Below are positions 46,301-55,623 of a stretch of DNA of 64,000 nucleotides, in pieces (position 1 is the stretch's first letter; each line of letters begins with the position of its first letter). The stretch is from NCBI GenBank assembly GCA_020543525.1, contig JAHYIO010000004.1, positions 496,001 to 560,000 of the forward strand, in the 5' to 3' direction. Origin of the DNA: Coriolopsis trogii. Taxonomy: Eukaryota > Basidiomycota > Agaricomycetes > Polyporales > Polyporaceae. Below the pieces are notes generated by a model. The model worked only from the letters and a program-made list of their open reading frames with translations. It was not told the origin of the DNA and searched no databases. Made by a program: the position numbers and the translations under genes.

Positions 46301-46706
46301 CTCGGAACCAGAAGACGATTAGTCGACGATAATCTTGACATCTTGACAGGAGAGTCCCTGCCAACGCCCTCGCCAACATGCATGCTGTGGTTCCTTGACC
46401 GCGTTCAGCAACGGCGGACCCTGACATGATGCGGCTGACGATGTAAAGTAGTATGTATGTCCACATTCCTACTATTCACCCGCCCCTTGATCCCGATATG
46501 AGCCTCTTGTCGATGTCTATCATGTGTAATGCAACTGGTAAGTTGATGTCATTGAGACCTGATTGTAGAGTTCAGTCGGTGCGCGAATATGAGGCTTGCT
46601 ACTACTCCGGCATCTGCAGAACTGATAGGGTATATACGGTCGGTACAAACAAGCGACTTGGCTCAGCCCCCCTTTCTGTCTCCTGCAGGCCGGCATCGCC
46701 CGCGAC
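46301..46706. other. No gene recognised, probably decayed BTB sequence
   Basis: Sits between an intact BTB gene and the remnant of a tandem copy, so it is likely the eroded front part of that copy. No motif survives clearly. Confidence 0.35.
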
Positions 46707-46844
46707 GCACCTATCTTTATGCTCTGTGACGAATGCATATCGTGGGTCAAGTCGCGCGTGGTTGATGAACAGCGGAAGCATTGGAGGTGTCGTCGAAAGG
46801 TCCTTGATCTAGAGCTTGAGGCATCCCATGCAGGGGACGATTAG
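46707..46844 (+). pseudogene. C-terminal remnant of a tandem BTB duplicate
   Basis: The frame reads APIFMLCDECISWVKSRVVD, then EQRKHWRCRRKVLDLE, ending at TAG 46842-46844. It matches the C-terminal block of the gene just upstream (APHFGLCIGCIEWVKSRLVI, EQRKLWERRREIVGL) at about 60% identity by eye. No BTB half remains. Confidence 0.75.
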
Positions 46845-47426
46845 TCCGCGAAGGGATGCACCAGAGGGAGTATGCCGACCAACAAGGAGATCAGGTCAAC
46901 GAGCTCGTCAAAATGCATATGCTGTCATGCCGATGTACGATTCAGACAGTCGCAGGTGCTATCTCAGAACCTTTCGTGCAGTGTGGCTACCACTGTGCAC
47001 GCAGATAAGTGAGTTTCCAATATGTCACATAGAAGTAATGATCACCCTGCAACACCCTAGTTGTGGCTTTTGCACGAATCACGTATACTTCGCATTAGAG
47101 TCGGAGAGCGCACTGACGTCGAGTGGGAGGCATACGAAACACAGCGACACTCTAGTCTTCCGGTTCGATTGTCATACATCTGAACTGTATGCAGAACTCA
47201 GCTTCCCGGAGGTTTCACGTAGGAAGTAGCATGCGAAGTGTGAGATATGGCTGATGAGGATATTGCGGAACATTGCGCAGTCGAGGTCTTCCTCCGACTC
47301 ATAGTGCACCAGCCTGCTTCGTAAGTCTGATAGGCCCTGACTAAACGCTGCAAACCGACACTTTGCAGCCCAAAAGCGAGTTATACAACGGGTTGGACCA
47401 TAACTCGTAGCAATGAATGGCAGTGA
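46845..47426. other. Convergent 3' space, no gene recognised
   Basis: No family or repeat identified between the BTB remnant and the HET gene 3' end. Confidence 0.4.
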
Positions 47427-49245
47427 TTACATGAGGTGAACGTGTAGCGTACTGACCCTTTCTTCCTTGAATGAAACCTTCACCGTTGCTTCTGGAAGGG
47501 GAGAAGCGGTCATACACGCAGCCGATACATACTCACAGCGAAGAGGGCCACCACTAGTCTCATTATTGTCGTCCATACTTGAGTGCCTCACAGCGAGGAC
47601 GCACTGCGTCATCACTACCGAGAGGTCAAAGTTGACGAACAGCAAGCAGTCGACCGCACGACGTCGTTCCCCCCCGAGCCCACGTAGGAAGCGCATCGGT
47701 ACCTGCACAGTTGCGGTTCTTGAGGTCGTCTCGTTGACGATGGTAAAGGCGGCTAACGGGTACTCCATCACTTCGCAAGAGAGCACGTCGTCGATGCGCT
47801 GCTCGAGCGGTACGACAAGGTACCGTCCCACCAACCCTTCCTTCGTGCACGTCGCTAGCTCGTCGTCGCGCTCGGTCCCAGTCGCGTCTGCCAACGACCG
47901 AGGGGCCCATCTGAAGTTCGGAAGACCGAGTTTGCCATGGCCGCCCAATGCCATCGGAAGCGACCTGGGAACCTTGCCAATCTGCAGCAGACACTCTCTC
48001 ATGCGCCCCTCGGCGAGACTGATGTCTGGGCCTATGAGGGACTCGGCGAGGAGCGCGTCAATGTCGAGGGGCAAAAGACTGGCTACTGCGACGATCTCGT
48101 CCTCCGGGTTCGTCGTCGTCCGGCGGGAGAGCAATCGTATGACGTCGACGATGTCCAGCTTCTCTCCCGCGCGCACGAGCGGTTGATCGAGGTAGAAAGG
48201 CGGGATGGGGGTAACGAACGCGTCGATGAAGAGATCCGCATTCCCCTCAGGTATCCTCTCCAAACGCGCCATCACTCCTTGGACGGCGCCGCCATAGTCG
48301 AAGAGCGTGTCCGCAAACTCGAAGAACAGGGCCCGCGCGAAGAGCGCCTCCTGCAGCGTCCACACACGCTGCATCCAGCCGGACAGCGTTATGCGCAGGA
48401 AGATCTCCATGGGATCTCCTGCCATGGCCATTGAGCACTTGGCACGTATCGCATCGTCCAGTACCACCACGGCAGTCGCGTCCTTGTACGTCTGGCCCAT
48501 GCGCTTGATGGCGCTCTTGCGCAGGCTGCGCTCCCCAGGGACACAGAGGGAGTCAATCCAGAACGCGCCGCCCGAATGTCCGTCCGAAGCGGGCAGTAAC
48601 GCCGCCGCATGCGCCGCGATGCGTGCTATCTGACACATGGGGAGCCCGACCTCAGTGGTACTGCCCATACCGTCCGCCCAGACGTGTGATATGGCGATGT
48701 ACGGACCCTCAGTGGCTGATCGTACTAACAGATCTTGGGGTAGGCTAGGGTCGAGGACGACGACAGGGACACCGCCCTCAAGCAGTATTCGTTTGACGTC
48801 GCCCTCGCATGGCTTGACGTACGCGCAGTCGCAGGAAGGGGTGGTGTGGCGAGGAGTGTAGGACTCGATGTCGATGGCAGTCAGAACGCAGGAGGATGAT
48901 GTACAGTTTTTATGCTCGTCCGGGCTCGCCCTGATGAATGGCTGGAGGACAACGAGAATAGAGAGTATGCGAGGGGCGTAGCCTCCGATAATGTTGGCAA
49001 GCGTGTACGGGCACCATCCTGACCGCAGCATCAACCGCTGGCAAGATGAATGCATGTGAACGAAGAAGTCCCAGTATCTAGTATTGCCGAGTCTGCTTCC
49101 AAGGGCACGCATCTCCGGGACGTCCTGCCAGAGGGCGTATGATACACCACAAAGGGCGAGTATGAAGAAGGCCATCGTACACAGGAAGTCAGATGCCTCT
49201 GCTGCGTATCCTGCGCTGATGAAGATGCTTGTCGGTGATCCTGAT
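47427..49245 (-). pseudogene. HET-domain protein, 3' part, split by a retrotransposon
   Basis: This part holds the HET domain: PYIAISHVWADGMGSTTEVG, FWIDSLCVPGERSLRKSAIK, RMGQTYKDATAVVVLD and WMQRVWTLQEALFAR are its standard blocks. A CDCAYVKPCEGDVKRILLEG lead-in precedes it and a long C-terminal region follows, ending at 47427. The 5' part is at 53942-54444 beyond a copia element. 503 + 1819 nt = 774 codons with no frame break, so the gene was intact before insertion. An internal ATG at 49175 could start a shortened protein that keeps the HET domain. HET proteins trigger cell death on non-self fusion or signals in filamentous fungi. Confidence 0.88.
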
Positions 49246-49464
49246 TGTTGGAGATGGGAATGCGGATGCTATTAGAGGACTCGTCGGACGGGTATAAATA
49301 CATGTGTGAGGTCAAAGCTCCGTAGCTAGGTAGACAGGACAAGAGTGACAAAGAGACGTAACTACGACAAGAAGACAAGCGGAGTGTGAATTATGCTAAA
49401 GCAGACAAAGCGGGAGTACAAACTCCGAAAGGGAGCAGACGCGTCAAAGCGTCATACTCCAACA
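49246..49464 (-). repeat. 3' LTR of the copia element
   Basis: 219 bp with TGTTGGAG...CTCCAACA ends. No difference from the copy at 53718-53936 was seen on reading both. Contains TATAAATA (about 49292), but that reads on the plus strand and so may not be the promoter of the minus-strand element. Confidence 0.95.
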
Positions 49465-52400
49465 CTCCCCCTCAACTCCGCATCGGACAAGATGCCGAGT
49501 TGTTGCCGGAGCATGTGGAAACGCTCGCGCGGAAGCGCCTTGGTGAAGAGGTCGGCAAGATTGTCGTTAGTCGGGACGTACGCGAGGTAGATAGTTCCTG
49601 TTTCGACGCATTCGCGAATGAAATGGTGTCGTATGTCGATGTGTTTGGATCGTGCGTGATGTACGTTGTCCTTGGACAACGCGATGGCAGACATGTTGTC
49701 GGCGTTCAACTGCGTGGCTGATTCTTGCGCGAAGGTCAGTTCGGCCAGGAGCGATCGCATCCAGATGGCGTGCCTGGCGGCGTGAGAGATAGCCATGTAC
49801 TCGGCCTCGGTCGAGGACAGAGCTACCACCGCTTGCTTCTTCGAGTTCCACGCGACGACCCCATTCCCGATCAGGAACGCATATCCCGAAATGGATTTCC
49901 GATCAATCGGGTTTGCTCCCCAGTCTGCGTCGGTGTACCCCTCGAGACGATAGTTCTCGTAATAGGCGCGCGTTTGTGACTCCCCCTTTCGCCCGTAGGT
50001 GACACCGTAATCAAGTGTTCCCTTGAGATAGCGAAACACGCGCTTGACTGCTGTCCAGTGGGCCGGACCGGGACGGGAGCTGAATTGGGAAAGTGCCTGT
50101 ACTGCGTAGCTAATGTCGGGCCGGGTGCCTAGAGCTGCGTACATAAGCGTCCCGATCGCTGCCTGGTAAGGGACGTCTTTCATTTCGGATAGGTCGGCAT
50201 CGTCCGGTTCCTTCATCAATTTGATATTCGGTTCCATTGGGGTCGAGACTGGAGCACAGTCTGCCATTCCGTATCGTTCGAGTGCCCGCCGAATGAATTG
50301 TGTTTGCCGGAGGGTGAGTAACCGCTTATGCGGGTGGTGCGCGACTTCCAGTCCGAGCAGGAGCTGAGGCGTGCCTAGGCTGGTGATCTTGTAGCGCTTG
50401 TTGAGTCCCTTTTCGACGTCATCCAACAGCGCGTCAGTGTCCCCGGCCGCGATCATGTCGTCCACGTGTAATCCGATCATCACCAGTCCGCGATCATCGG
50501 ATTTGATGTATAGGCACATCTCATGATCTAGGCGCCTGAATCGCAGGATCTCGACCATTGTCTGATTGAAGTGTTGATTCCAGACCCTTCCTGCCTGTTT
50601 TAGGCCGTAGAGTGCCTTACGTAAGCGCAATACCTTTCCGGTCCCGTCATCGTACCCTGGAGGCTGGCGCATGTAGATTTCTTCGTCGAGTTCGGCGTTG
50701 AGATAAGCGCCGACGACATCGAATTGTCGCAGTACCATTCCTCGTTCGGCGGCGATGGCGAGCAGGGTGCGTAAAGAGTCCATCCGAATTACCGGTGCGA
50801 AGGTCTCGAAGTAGTCTAGGCCAGGCACCTGGGTGAAACCTTGGGCGACTAAACGTGCCTTGCGACGTATGAGTTCGCCGTCCGCGTGGAATTTCTTACG
50901 GTAGACCCAGATGCTGCCGATCGCCTTTCGGCCCGGTGGGAGGTCGACCTTTTCCCAGACGCCCAGATCTTCAAGTTGATCGACTTCGTCGTCCATTGCG
51001 TCATCCCATTGCAGCGCATCGGGGGCGGCACGTGCTTCGTGTATGTTCCGGGGTTCATGCGCACTGTCGGTGCCTATCAGGGTCAACAGGCACAGCACGT
51101 GTGCTTCGTCGCAGGGGACCCTTTCGCCGCTTTCGTGCAGGGTCTTGTAGTTGATCCTGACGGCTGCTGCCTTCCGTCTTGGCCTGCTGATCTCAGATCC
51201 AATGGCGTCTGGTCCCTGCATGGGCTTCTTGGGTTCCTGTGGCTGTGCCGATGCCGGCGCTCCCCCTGCATCTGATGCCTGTGGCTGTGCCGATGCCGGC
51301 GCTCCCCCTGCATCTGATGCCTGTGGCTGTGCCTCCTTCTCCTCGCGCTCGATCTGGGCTGGTGTGCCATCCTCCCCCTCGAGCCGTGGAGAGGGAGCGT
51401 CCTCGTCGTCATCGTCACCCGTCACGCGCTGAGGGATGGCGAAGATGACATTACGTGATTTTCCGATGCGACGTGCCTTGGGATCATAGTAGCGCCAGGC
51501 CTTGCTGCCTTCCGCCATGCCGACGAAGTACATGGGCTGGGATCGAGGGTCGAGTTTGGTCCGCTTCTCGGGTGACGTAAGCACCCAGCACCGGCAGCCC
51601 CATTCCTGGATGTCTGACACATCTGGCTTACGGCCGCTCCAGACTTCTTCCGGCGTCTTATCCTTGAGCGCTCTAGTCGGAAGTCGATTCTTGAGATGTG
51701 TTAGGTAAGCGACTGCTTCCGGCCATAGGGATTTCGGAAGCTGTGCAGCGATCAGGAGGGTCCGGGCCCGGTCCATCAGGGTCCGGCACAGCCTTTCAGC
51801 GATCCCGTTCTGGGCTGAAGACTTAGGCGCCGTGGTCTCGAGCTCGATGCCCTCATTACGTAAGAACGTCAGGAACTCATCGTTGATGAACTCGCCGCCG
51901 TTGTCGCAGCGGAGTTTCTTCAATTTGATGCCAAATCTGTTCTCGACGCGTGCTTTGTAGGCTTTGAAGTGTTCGAGCGCCTCTGACTTGTGCTTCCCGA
52001 AAGCTGCCTCGGACCGTCTGGAGTGACCGTCGGTGAACGCCCAAAAATAGCGTTCGCCCCGAATACCCATAGTTGACGCCGGTCCCCATGTATCTAACAC
52101 GGTAAGATCTCCGATGGTCTCAACTTCGGTCTCCGACTTCTTCGGATATGACGTCACGACCTGCTTTCCCTGTACGCACGCCTCGCACTGCTCCGCCGGC
52201 GCCTCCGATTCATCGACTTCCATTCCCACAACCAGACCCTTCCGCCACATCGCCACCACTGCCTTCATGCCCGGGTGACCTAGAGCACGGTGCCATTCGT
52301 TCAGCGTCCGTTTCCGTCTCGGGTGGCTTACCGCGGCGGCATAGGTTACCTCTGTATTAGGTAATACGACCTCGCCGTCCATGTGATATAGGAAGTTGGC

Positions 52401-53639
52401 TACGCGCTTGCCGGATGCGTACGGGCGCCCCTTGTGATTGATGAAGAATATTGCCCCGTCACGCTGTTCGATCTTGTGACCGCTGGCCTCGACGCGTCCA
52501 GTGGCGATAAGATTGTGCGGCACTCCCGGCGCGTGTATGACGTCACGTAGGGTTACGGTCGTGTCCTTGTCGTTGTGTCTGAAACGGTACGTCACCGTTC
52601 CTCGTCCCAGAATGGGTGTGGTCCCTGCTCCATTCAGGGTCCGTCCCGGCGTCGGCGTGTAGTCGGAGAACATGCGTCTTTCTCGCGCGATGTGAGAGGT
52701 CGTTGCGGAGTCGGCTAGCCAGGCGTCAGCGGCCAGGAGCGTGAGTGCTACCTCGCTGGCGTCGTCTACGGGTTCGATGGATGCGTAGGCGTAGTCCGAG
52801 TCCGAGTCCTTGTCGGACTCCTCGGCGACCATGGTCTTGGCGCCTTGCCCCTTCCCGTTCCGATCATCCCTGCGCTTCTCTTGTACCTGCCCTTGGCCCT
52901 GACCCTTCCCTTTATCGTCCCTGTCCCTTTCCGGACAGTCGTACTTCTTATGCCCGAGTTTCCCGCAGCTGTAGCACTTCGGGCCTTTGCCCCGAGTCTT
53001 CATCACGAGTGCCGTCTCGCTAGACGCCTTGACGCGTCGCGCGTGCTCTCGGATCTTCCCTTGGAGCTTATCGCAATCTCCGATCTCGGAGTCTTGAATG
53101 CCGTCAGTGAATGCGCGCCACGTTTCTGGTAGAGCAGCCAATAGTGTGATGGAGAACTCATCGTCGGGTATTTCGCGCCCGAGCGCCACAAGGTCCTCCC
53201 GCCACTCCACCATTTGCTGTAGCCACACATCCAATTCCTCCTCCTCCGAGTATATCGCCGTTAGCAGCTTCCGTCGGATCTCGATGATCTTGCTTAGTCC
53301 TCGGGTCTCGTAGTTCTTGCGTAGCTTTTCCCACGCGTCGTGACTTGTCTTGCAATTCTGAATGAGCTTGATCGCGCGCATGCCGAGTCGCCGCCGAATG
53401 CCGATAAGCGCCGTTCGATCGTCACGATCCCACTTCTCAATCTCCTCGTTCCTGGCCTTCTGGACCTTTTCGTCCTCGTCCTTCGGTGCTGGTTCCGGGC
53501 GCTTCTTCGTCCCTGTGACGAGTGAGGAGAGTCCGGCCTCCCACAGCAGATCGGACATCTTGATTTGCCATATCGGCCAATCGCTGACGTCGTTCAAAGG
53601 GTCGATCTTGACGCGCGAGATAAGATCAGAAGCAGACAT
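49452..53639 (-). CDS. Copia Gag-Pol polyprotein
   Basis: One uninterrupted frame of 1395 residues. In order: Gag (SDWPIWQIKMSDLLWEAG ...), zinc knuckle CYSCGKLGHKKYDC (about 218-231), protease region WLADSATTSHIA (about 305), GAG-pre-integrase LNEWHRALGHPGM with CEACVQGK, and integrase core with LTVLDTWGP, CDNGGEFI and NGIAERLCRTLMDRA (D, D, E pattern). Then come a linker with a 14-residue tandem repeat, reverse transcriptase from VWEKVDLPPGRKAIGSIWVY through the HVDDM active site, and RNase H with YTDADWG, LSSTEAEYM and ADNMSAIAL. No stop or shift. Gag and Pol are fused in one frame, as in copia, so Gag excess must come from another route. The frame ends 13 bp inside the 3' LTR. The protease reads DSATT where DSGAT is more usual. 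Confidence 0.95.
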   Translation of the reverse strand: MSASDLISRVKIDPLNDVSDWPIWQIKMSDLLWEAGLSSLVTGTKKRPEPAPKDEDEKVQKARNEEIEKWDRDDRTALIGIRRRLGMRAIKLIQNCKTSHDAWEKLRKNYETRGLSKIIEIRRKLLTAIYSEEEELDVWLQQMVEWREDLVALGREIPDDEFSITLLAALPETWRAFTDGIQDSEIGDCDKLQGKIREHARRVKASSETALVMKTRGKGPKCYSCGKLGHKKYDCPERDRDDKGKGQGQGQVQEKRRDDRNGKGQGAKTMVAEESDKDSDSDYAYASIEPVDDASEVALTLLAADAWLADSATTSHIARERRMFSDYTPTPGRTLNGAGTTPILGRGTVTYRFRHNDKDTTVTLRDVIHAPGVPHNLIATGRVEASGHKIEQRDGAIFFINHKGRPYASGKRVANFLYHMDGEVVLPNTEVTYAAAVSHPRRKRTLNEWHRALGHPGMKAVVAMWRKGLVVGMEVDESEAPAEQCEACVQGKQVVTSYPKKSETEVETIGDLTVLDTWGPASTMGIRGERYFWAFTDGHSRRSEAAFGKHKSEALEHFKAYKARVENRFGIKLKKLRCDNGGEFINDEFLTFLRNEGIELETTAPKSSAQNGIAERLCRTLMDRARTLLIAAQLPKSLWPEAVAYLTHLKNRLPTRALKDKTPEEVWSGRKPDVSDIQEWGCRCWVLTSPEKRTKLDPRSQPMYFVGMAEGSKAWRYYDPKARRIGKSRNVIFAIPQRVTGDDDDEDAPSPRLEGEDGTPAQIEREEKEAQPQASDAGGAPASAQPQASDAGGAPASAQPQEPKKPMQGPDAIGSEISRPRRKAAAVRINYKTLHESGERVPCDEAHVLCLLTLIGTDSAHEPRNIHEARAAPDALQWDDAMDDEVDQLEDLGVWEKVDLPPGRKAIGSIWVYRKKFHADGELIRRKARLVAQGFTQVPGLDYFETFAPVIRMDSLRTLLAIAAERGMVLRQFDVVGAYLNAELDEEIYMRQPPGYDDGTGKVLRLRKALYGLKQAGRVWNQHFNQTMVEILRFRRLDHEMCLYIKSDDRGLVMIGLHVDDMIAAGDTDALLDDVEKGLNKRYKITSLGTPQLLLGLEVAHHPHKRLLTLRQTQFIRRALERYGMADCAPVSTPMEPNIKLMKEPDDADLSEMKDVPYQAAIGTLMYAALGTRPDISYAVQALSQFSSRPGPAHWTAVKRVFRYLKGTLDYGVTYGRKGESQTRAYYENYRLEGYTDADWGANPIDRKSISGYAFLIGNGVVAWNSKKQAVVALSSTEAEYMAISHAARHAIWMRSLLAELTFAQESATQLNADNMSAIALSKDNVHHARSKHIDIRHHFIRECVETGTIYLAYVPTNDNLADLFTKALPRERFHMLRQQLGILSDAELRGSVGV
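49465..49480 (-). other. Polypurine tract
   Basis: Minus strand reads GAGTTGAGGGGGAG directly against the 3' LTR. A purine run in this place primes plus-strand DNA synthesis in LTR elements. Confidence 0.7.
51238..51332 (-). repeat. 42-bp tandem repeat in the integrase-RT linker
   Basis: Two full 42-bp units (51238-51279, 51280-51321) and a partial third. They are identical and encode QASDAGGAPASAQP twice. The low-complexity linker lies between integrase and reverse transcriptase, so copy number may vary without harm. Confidence 0.85.
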
Positions 53640-53700
53640 AATGGAGATAAGATTCGAGAGGGTGATAGTAGCTGAGCGAAGACTAGTCTGAGTTAGAACA

Positions 53701-53717
53701 ACGCAGGGCTCATAACC
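53701..53717 (-). other. Primer-binding site for an internal (anticodon-arm) initiator tRNA-Met fragment
   Basis: Directly after the 5' LTR the minus strand reads GGTTATGAGCCCTGCGT. Its complement, ACGCAGGGCTCATAACC, matches the anticodon stem and CAU loop of eukaryotic initiator tRNA-Met and not the tRNA 3' end. Drosophila copia uses the same half-tRNA priming, which supports the call. Confidence 0.75.
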
Positions 53718-53936
53718 TGTTGGAGATGGGAATGCGGATGCTATTAGAGGACTCGTCGGACGGGTATAAATACATGTGTGAGGTCAAAGCTCCGTAGCTA
53801 GGTAGACAGGACAAGAGTGACAAAGAGACGTAACTACGACAAGAAGACAAGCGGAGTGTGAATTATGCTAAAGCAGACAAAGCGGGAGTACAAACTCCGA
53901 AAGGGAGCAGACGCGTCAAAGCGTCATACTCCAACA
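53718..53936 (-). repeat. 5' LTR of the copia element
   Basis: 219 bp, identical by eye to 49246-49464. Flanked outside by CTGAT, the target duplication. Confidence 0.95.
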
Positions 53937-53941
53937 CTGAT

Positions 53942-54444
53942 AAGGCGAGTTGCGACTGCAGATCGAGGGTCAGCAAAGCCAACTCCAAGGTTTGTGTCAC
54001 CTGGCGGCCTCTGGTAGATCGAGCGTCTTCAGTCGACCACTGGTAGTGCTGCATATAGTCTCGCCATATGCGCATGAAACGGACGGCGTAGAGACCAGAT
54101 AGGGACGCGTTGTCTTCTCCAAAACCGTTTGCTTCCTTGATAAGAAGTTGTTCAGGAATATGGACCCCTGCGACTGCCTCCAGGAGACCGAAAGTCATGG
54201 CACCGACCCAGAGAGCAGCCTCTTCCTGCGCATTCAGCGCACGAGCCAGATGTTCACGACGTAGTCGCGAGTATGTCTGGACATCAGGGGCGAGAACAAA
54301 GCCGTCGTGAAGGGAACCGAGCCAGCGTATATCGAGTGGGCGGCATATGTCGAATGGTGTATCGCCGACTGGAAGTTCTGCTTCGCCGCCCTCCTGGCCT
54401 ATCGCATCGAGATAGGACGAGGACAGAGTAGGAAATGAAGTCAT
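53942..54444 (-). pseudogene. HET-domain protein, 5' part, split by a retrotransposon
   Basis: ATG 54444 opens MTSFPTLSSSYLDAIGQEGG and runs through LNAQEEAALWVGAMTFGLLE, RFMRIWRDYMQHYQWSTEDA and LELALLTLDLQSQLALS to the insertion. It then runs into LTR sequence and stops at 53863. The N-terminal helical region before a HET domain is common in agaricomycete HET genes. Continuation is at 49245 downward. Confidence 0.85.
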
Positions 54445-55623
54445 GTCTGCCCACTTAGTCAGTGATCATAGTCAGCGTGACGCCGTGAGCTGATGTTGCT
54501 CACCTGGGAAGTAAGGACATGCTGCTTCGGATGGAGTTGGACAGAGAGTGTTTGGCATCTGTGACGACTTTCGGAGACCACTAAATATACCGATAGCATG
54601 ATGGAGGCCACGTTTCACGCGCGCGACAATGCCTGGGCGGTTCTCTATGGGATTCGAATGCTGGTCCGTCTGCAGGGAGGGTCTCGCGCGTTCAGCGCGC
54701 TTGGAGGAAACCGACCGACCGATACATGTCCAGCGAGAAGCCTCGGGAGAGGTTCGTGTACTGCGGTTGTCAACCGAGCGAGTGTTCCTGTTCACCACCT
54801 TGATATACTGACAATCAACAAGGGGACGAAAGGCGGCCCTTAGACACGACGTACCGAGGTCGCCACTGCCTGGCGTTGGTCCGCAGCTCTGACTGGCTCC
54901 GGCGAGCTTTGAATTGTACCGCCCTCACTGGGTCTTGATGTTCTGGGTCTGTGCCTGCGTACCTCTCGAATAGACATGGACAATTCAGAAACGTTCCGCT
55001 TAGCGACGCTATTCAACGGTAGCTAATTCGATGTAGCTGTGTGTTTGCGACACGACAGACTTCTGGTTCACGATGAGATCAAGTCATAAAAGGCGTTGTG
55101 TGTCGACGCTTACTACTATCTCGGTGGAAGTGTCGTGGTAGATATTCGTCGAGTGTGGAGAGAGTGAGACTGGTATGCTTGCGGAGAAGCTAGGGATACT
55201 ACGCGCGTTTTTGATCGTTCAAGACTACCGCTTCGCCCAAGCAACGCAGATGCAACGAGGTGAGCGGTCCGCTGCGAGACAAGACCAATAGCGTAGTAAC
55301 CGTGCCATTCAGAGATAGAGGAGCCCATGTTCTCGTGTACACGAGAATATCGGGTTCGAGATGCAAAGCGATTGAGATGGAGATCGTAGATGCAGAGAGA
55401 AGACTTTGCAAGCTGGCCTCACTGATTCACTGCCGGATTTAGCAAACCAAGCGCCCGCCATCGAGCACAACAAGGACAAACACCTGTACCTCACATTCGC
55501 CAGCATGCGATCGCCTCTAATTACGATAGGCCGCAAAGATTTTTTGAGTCCAGTGTCGACACTCAGTAAACGAGTAGTGGCTGAATTAGACGGGGAATAG
55601 CGACAGCTTGTACTCATGATGGC
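54445..55623. other. Intergenic, no gene recognised
   Basis: HET gene promoter and the 3' flank of ERG25. A tRNA-like GATTCGAATG near 54647 has no matching acceptor stem. Nothing else supported. Confidence 0.4.

Larger units (their letters stand above)
49246..53936 (-). mobile_element. Complete Ty1/copia LTR retrotransposon, apparently recent
   Basis: Two LTRs (49246-49464, 53718-53936), each 219 bp, TGTTGG...CCAACA, identical by eye. The 5-bp direct repeat CTGAT (49241-49245, 53937-53941) is the target duplication. On the minus strand the order is 5' LTR, tRNA primer site, one 1395-residue Gag-Pol frame, polypurine tract, 3' LTR. Integrase comes before reverse transcriptase, so it is copia and not gypsy. 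It is inserted in the coding sequence of a HET-domain gene. Confidence 0.95.

Noticed and set aside
47467..48434. Plus-strand frames of 165-239 codons
   Set aside because: Antisense shadows of the HET-domain gene, whose minus-strand frame has clear family motifs.
49292..49300. TATAAATA in the LTR as element promoter
   Set aside because: It reads on the plus strand, opposite to the element's coding strand; orientation does not fit a normal LTR promoter.
54598..54700. Possible tRNA (GATTCGAATG box near 54647)
   Set aside because: No matching acceptor stem, A box or anticodon arm could be built around it.
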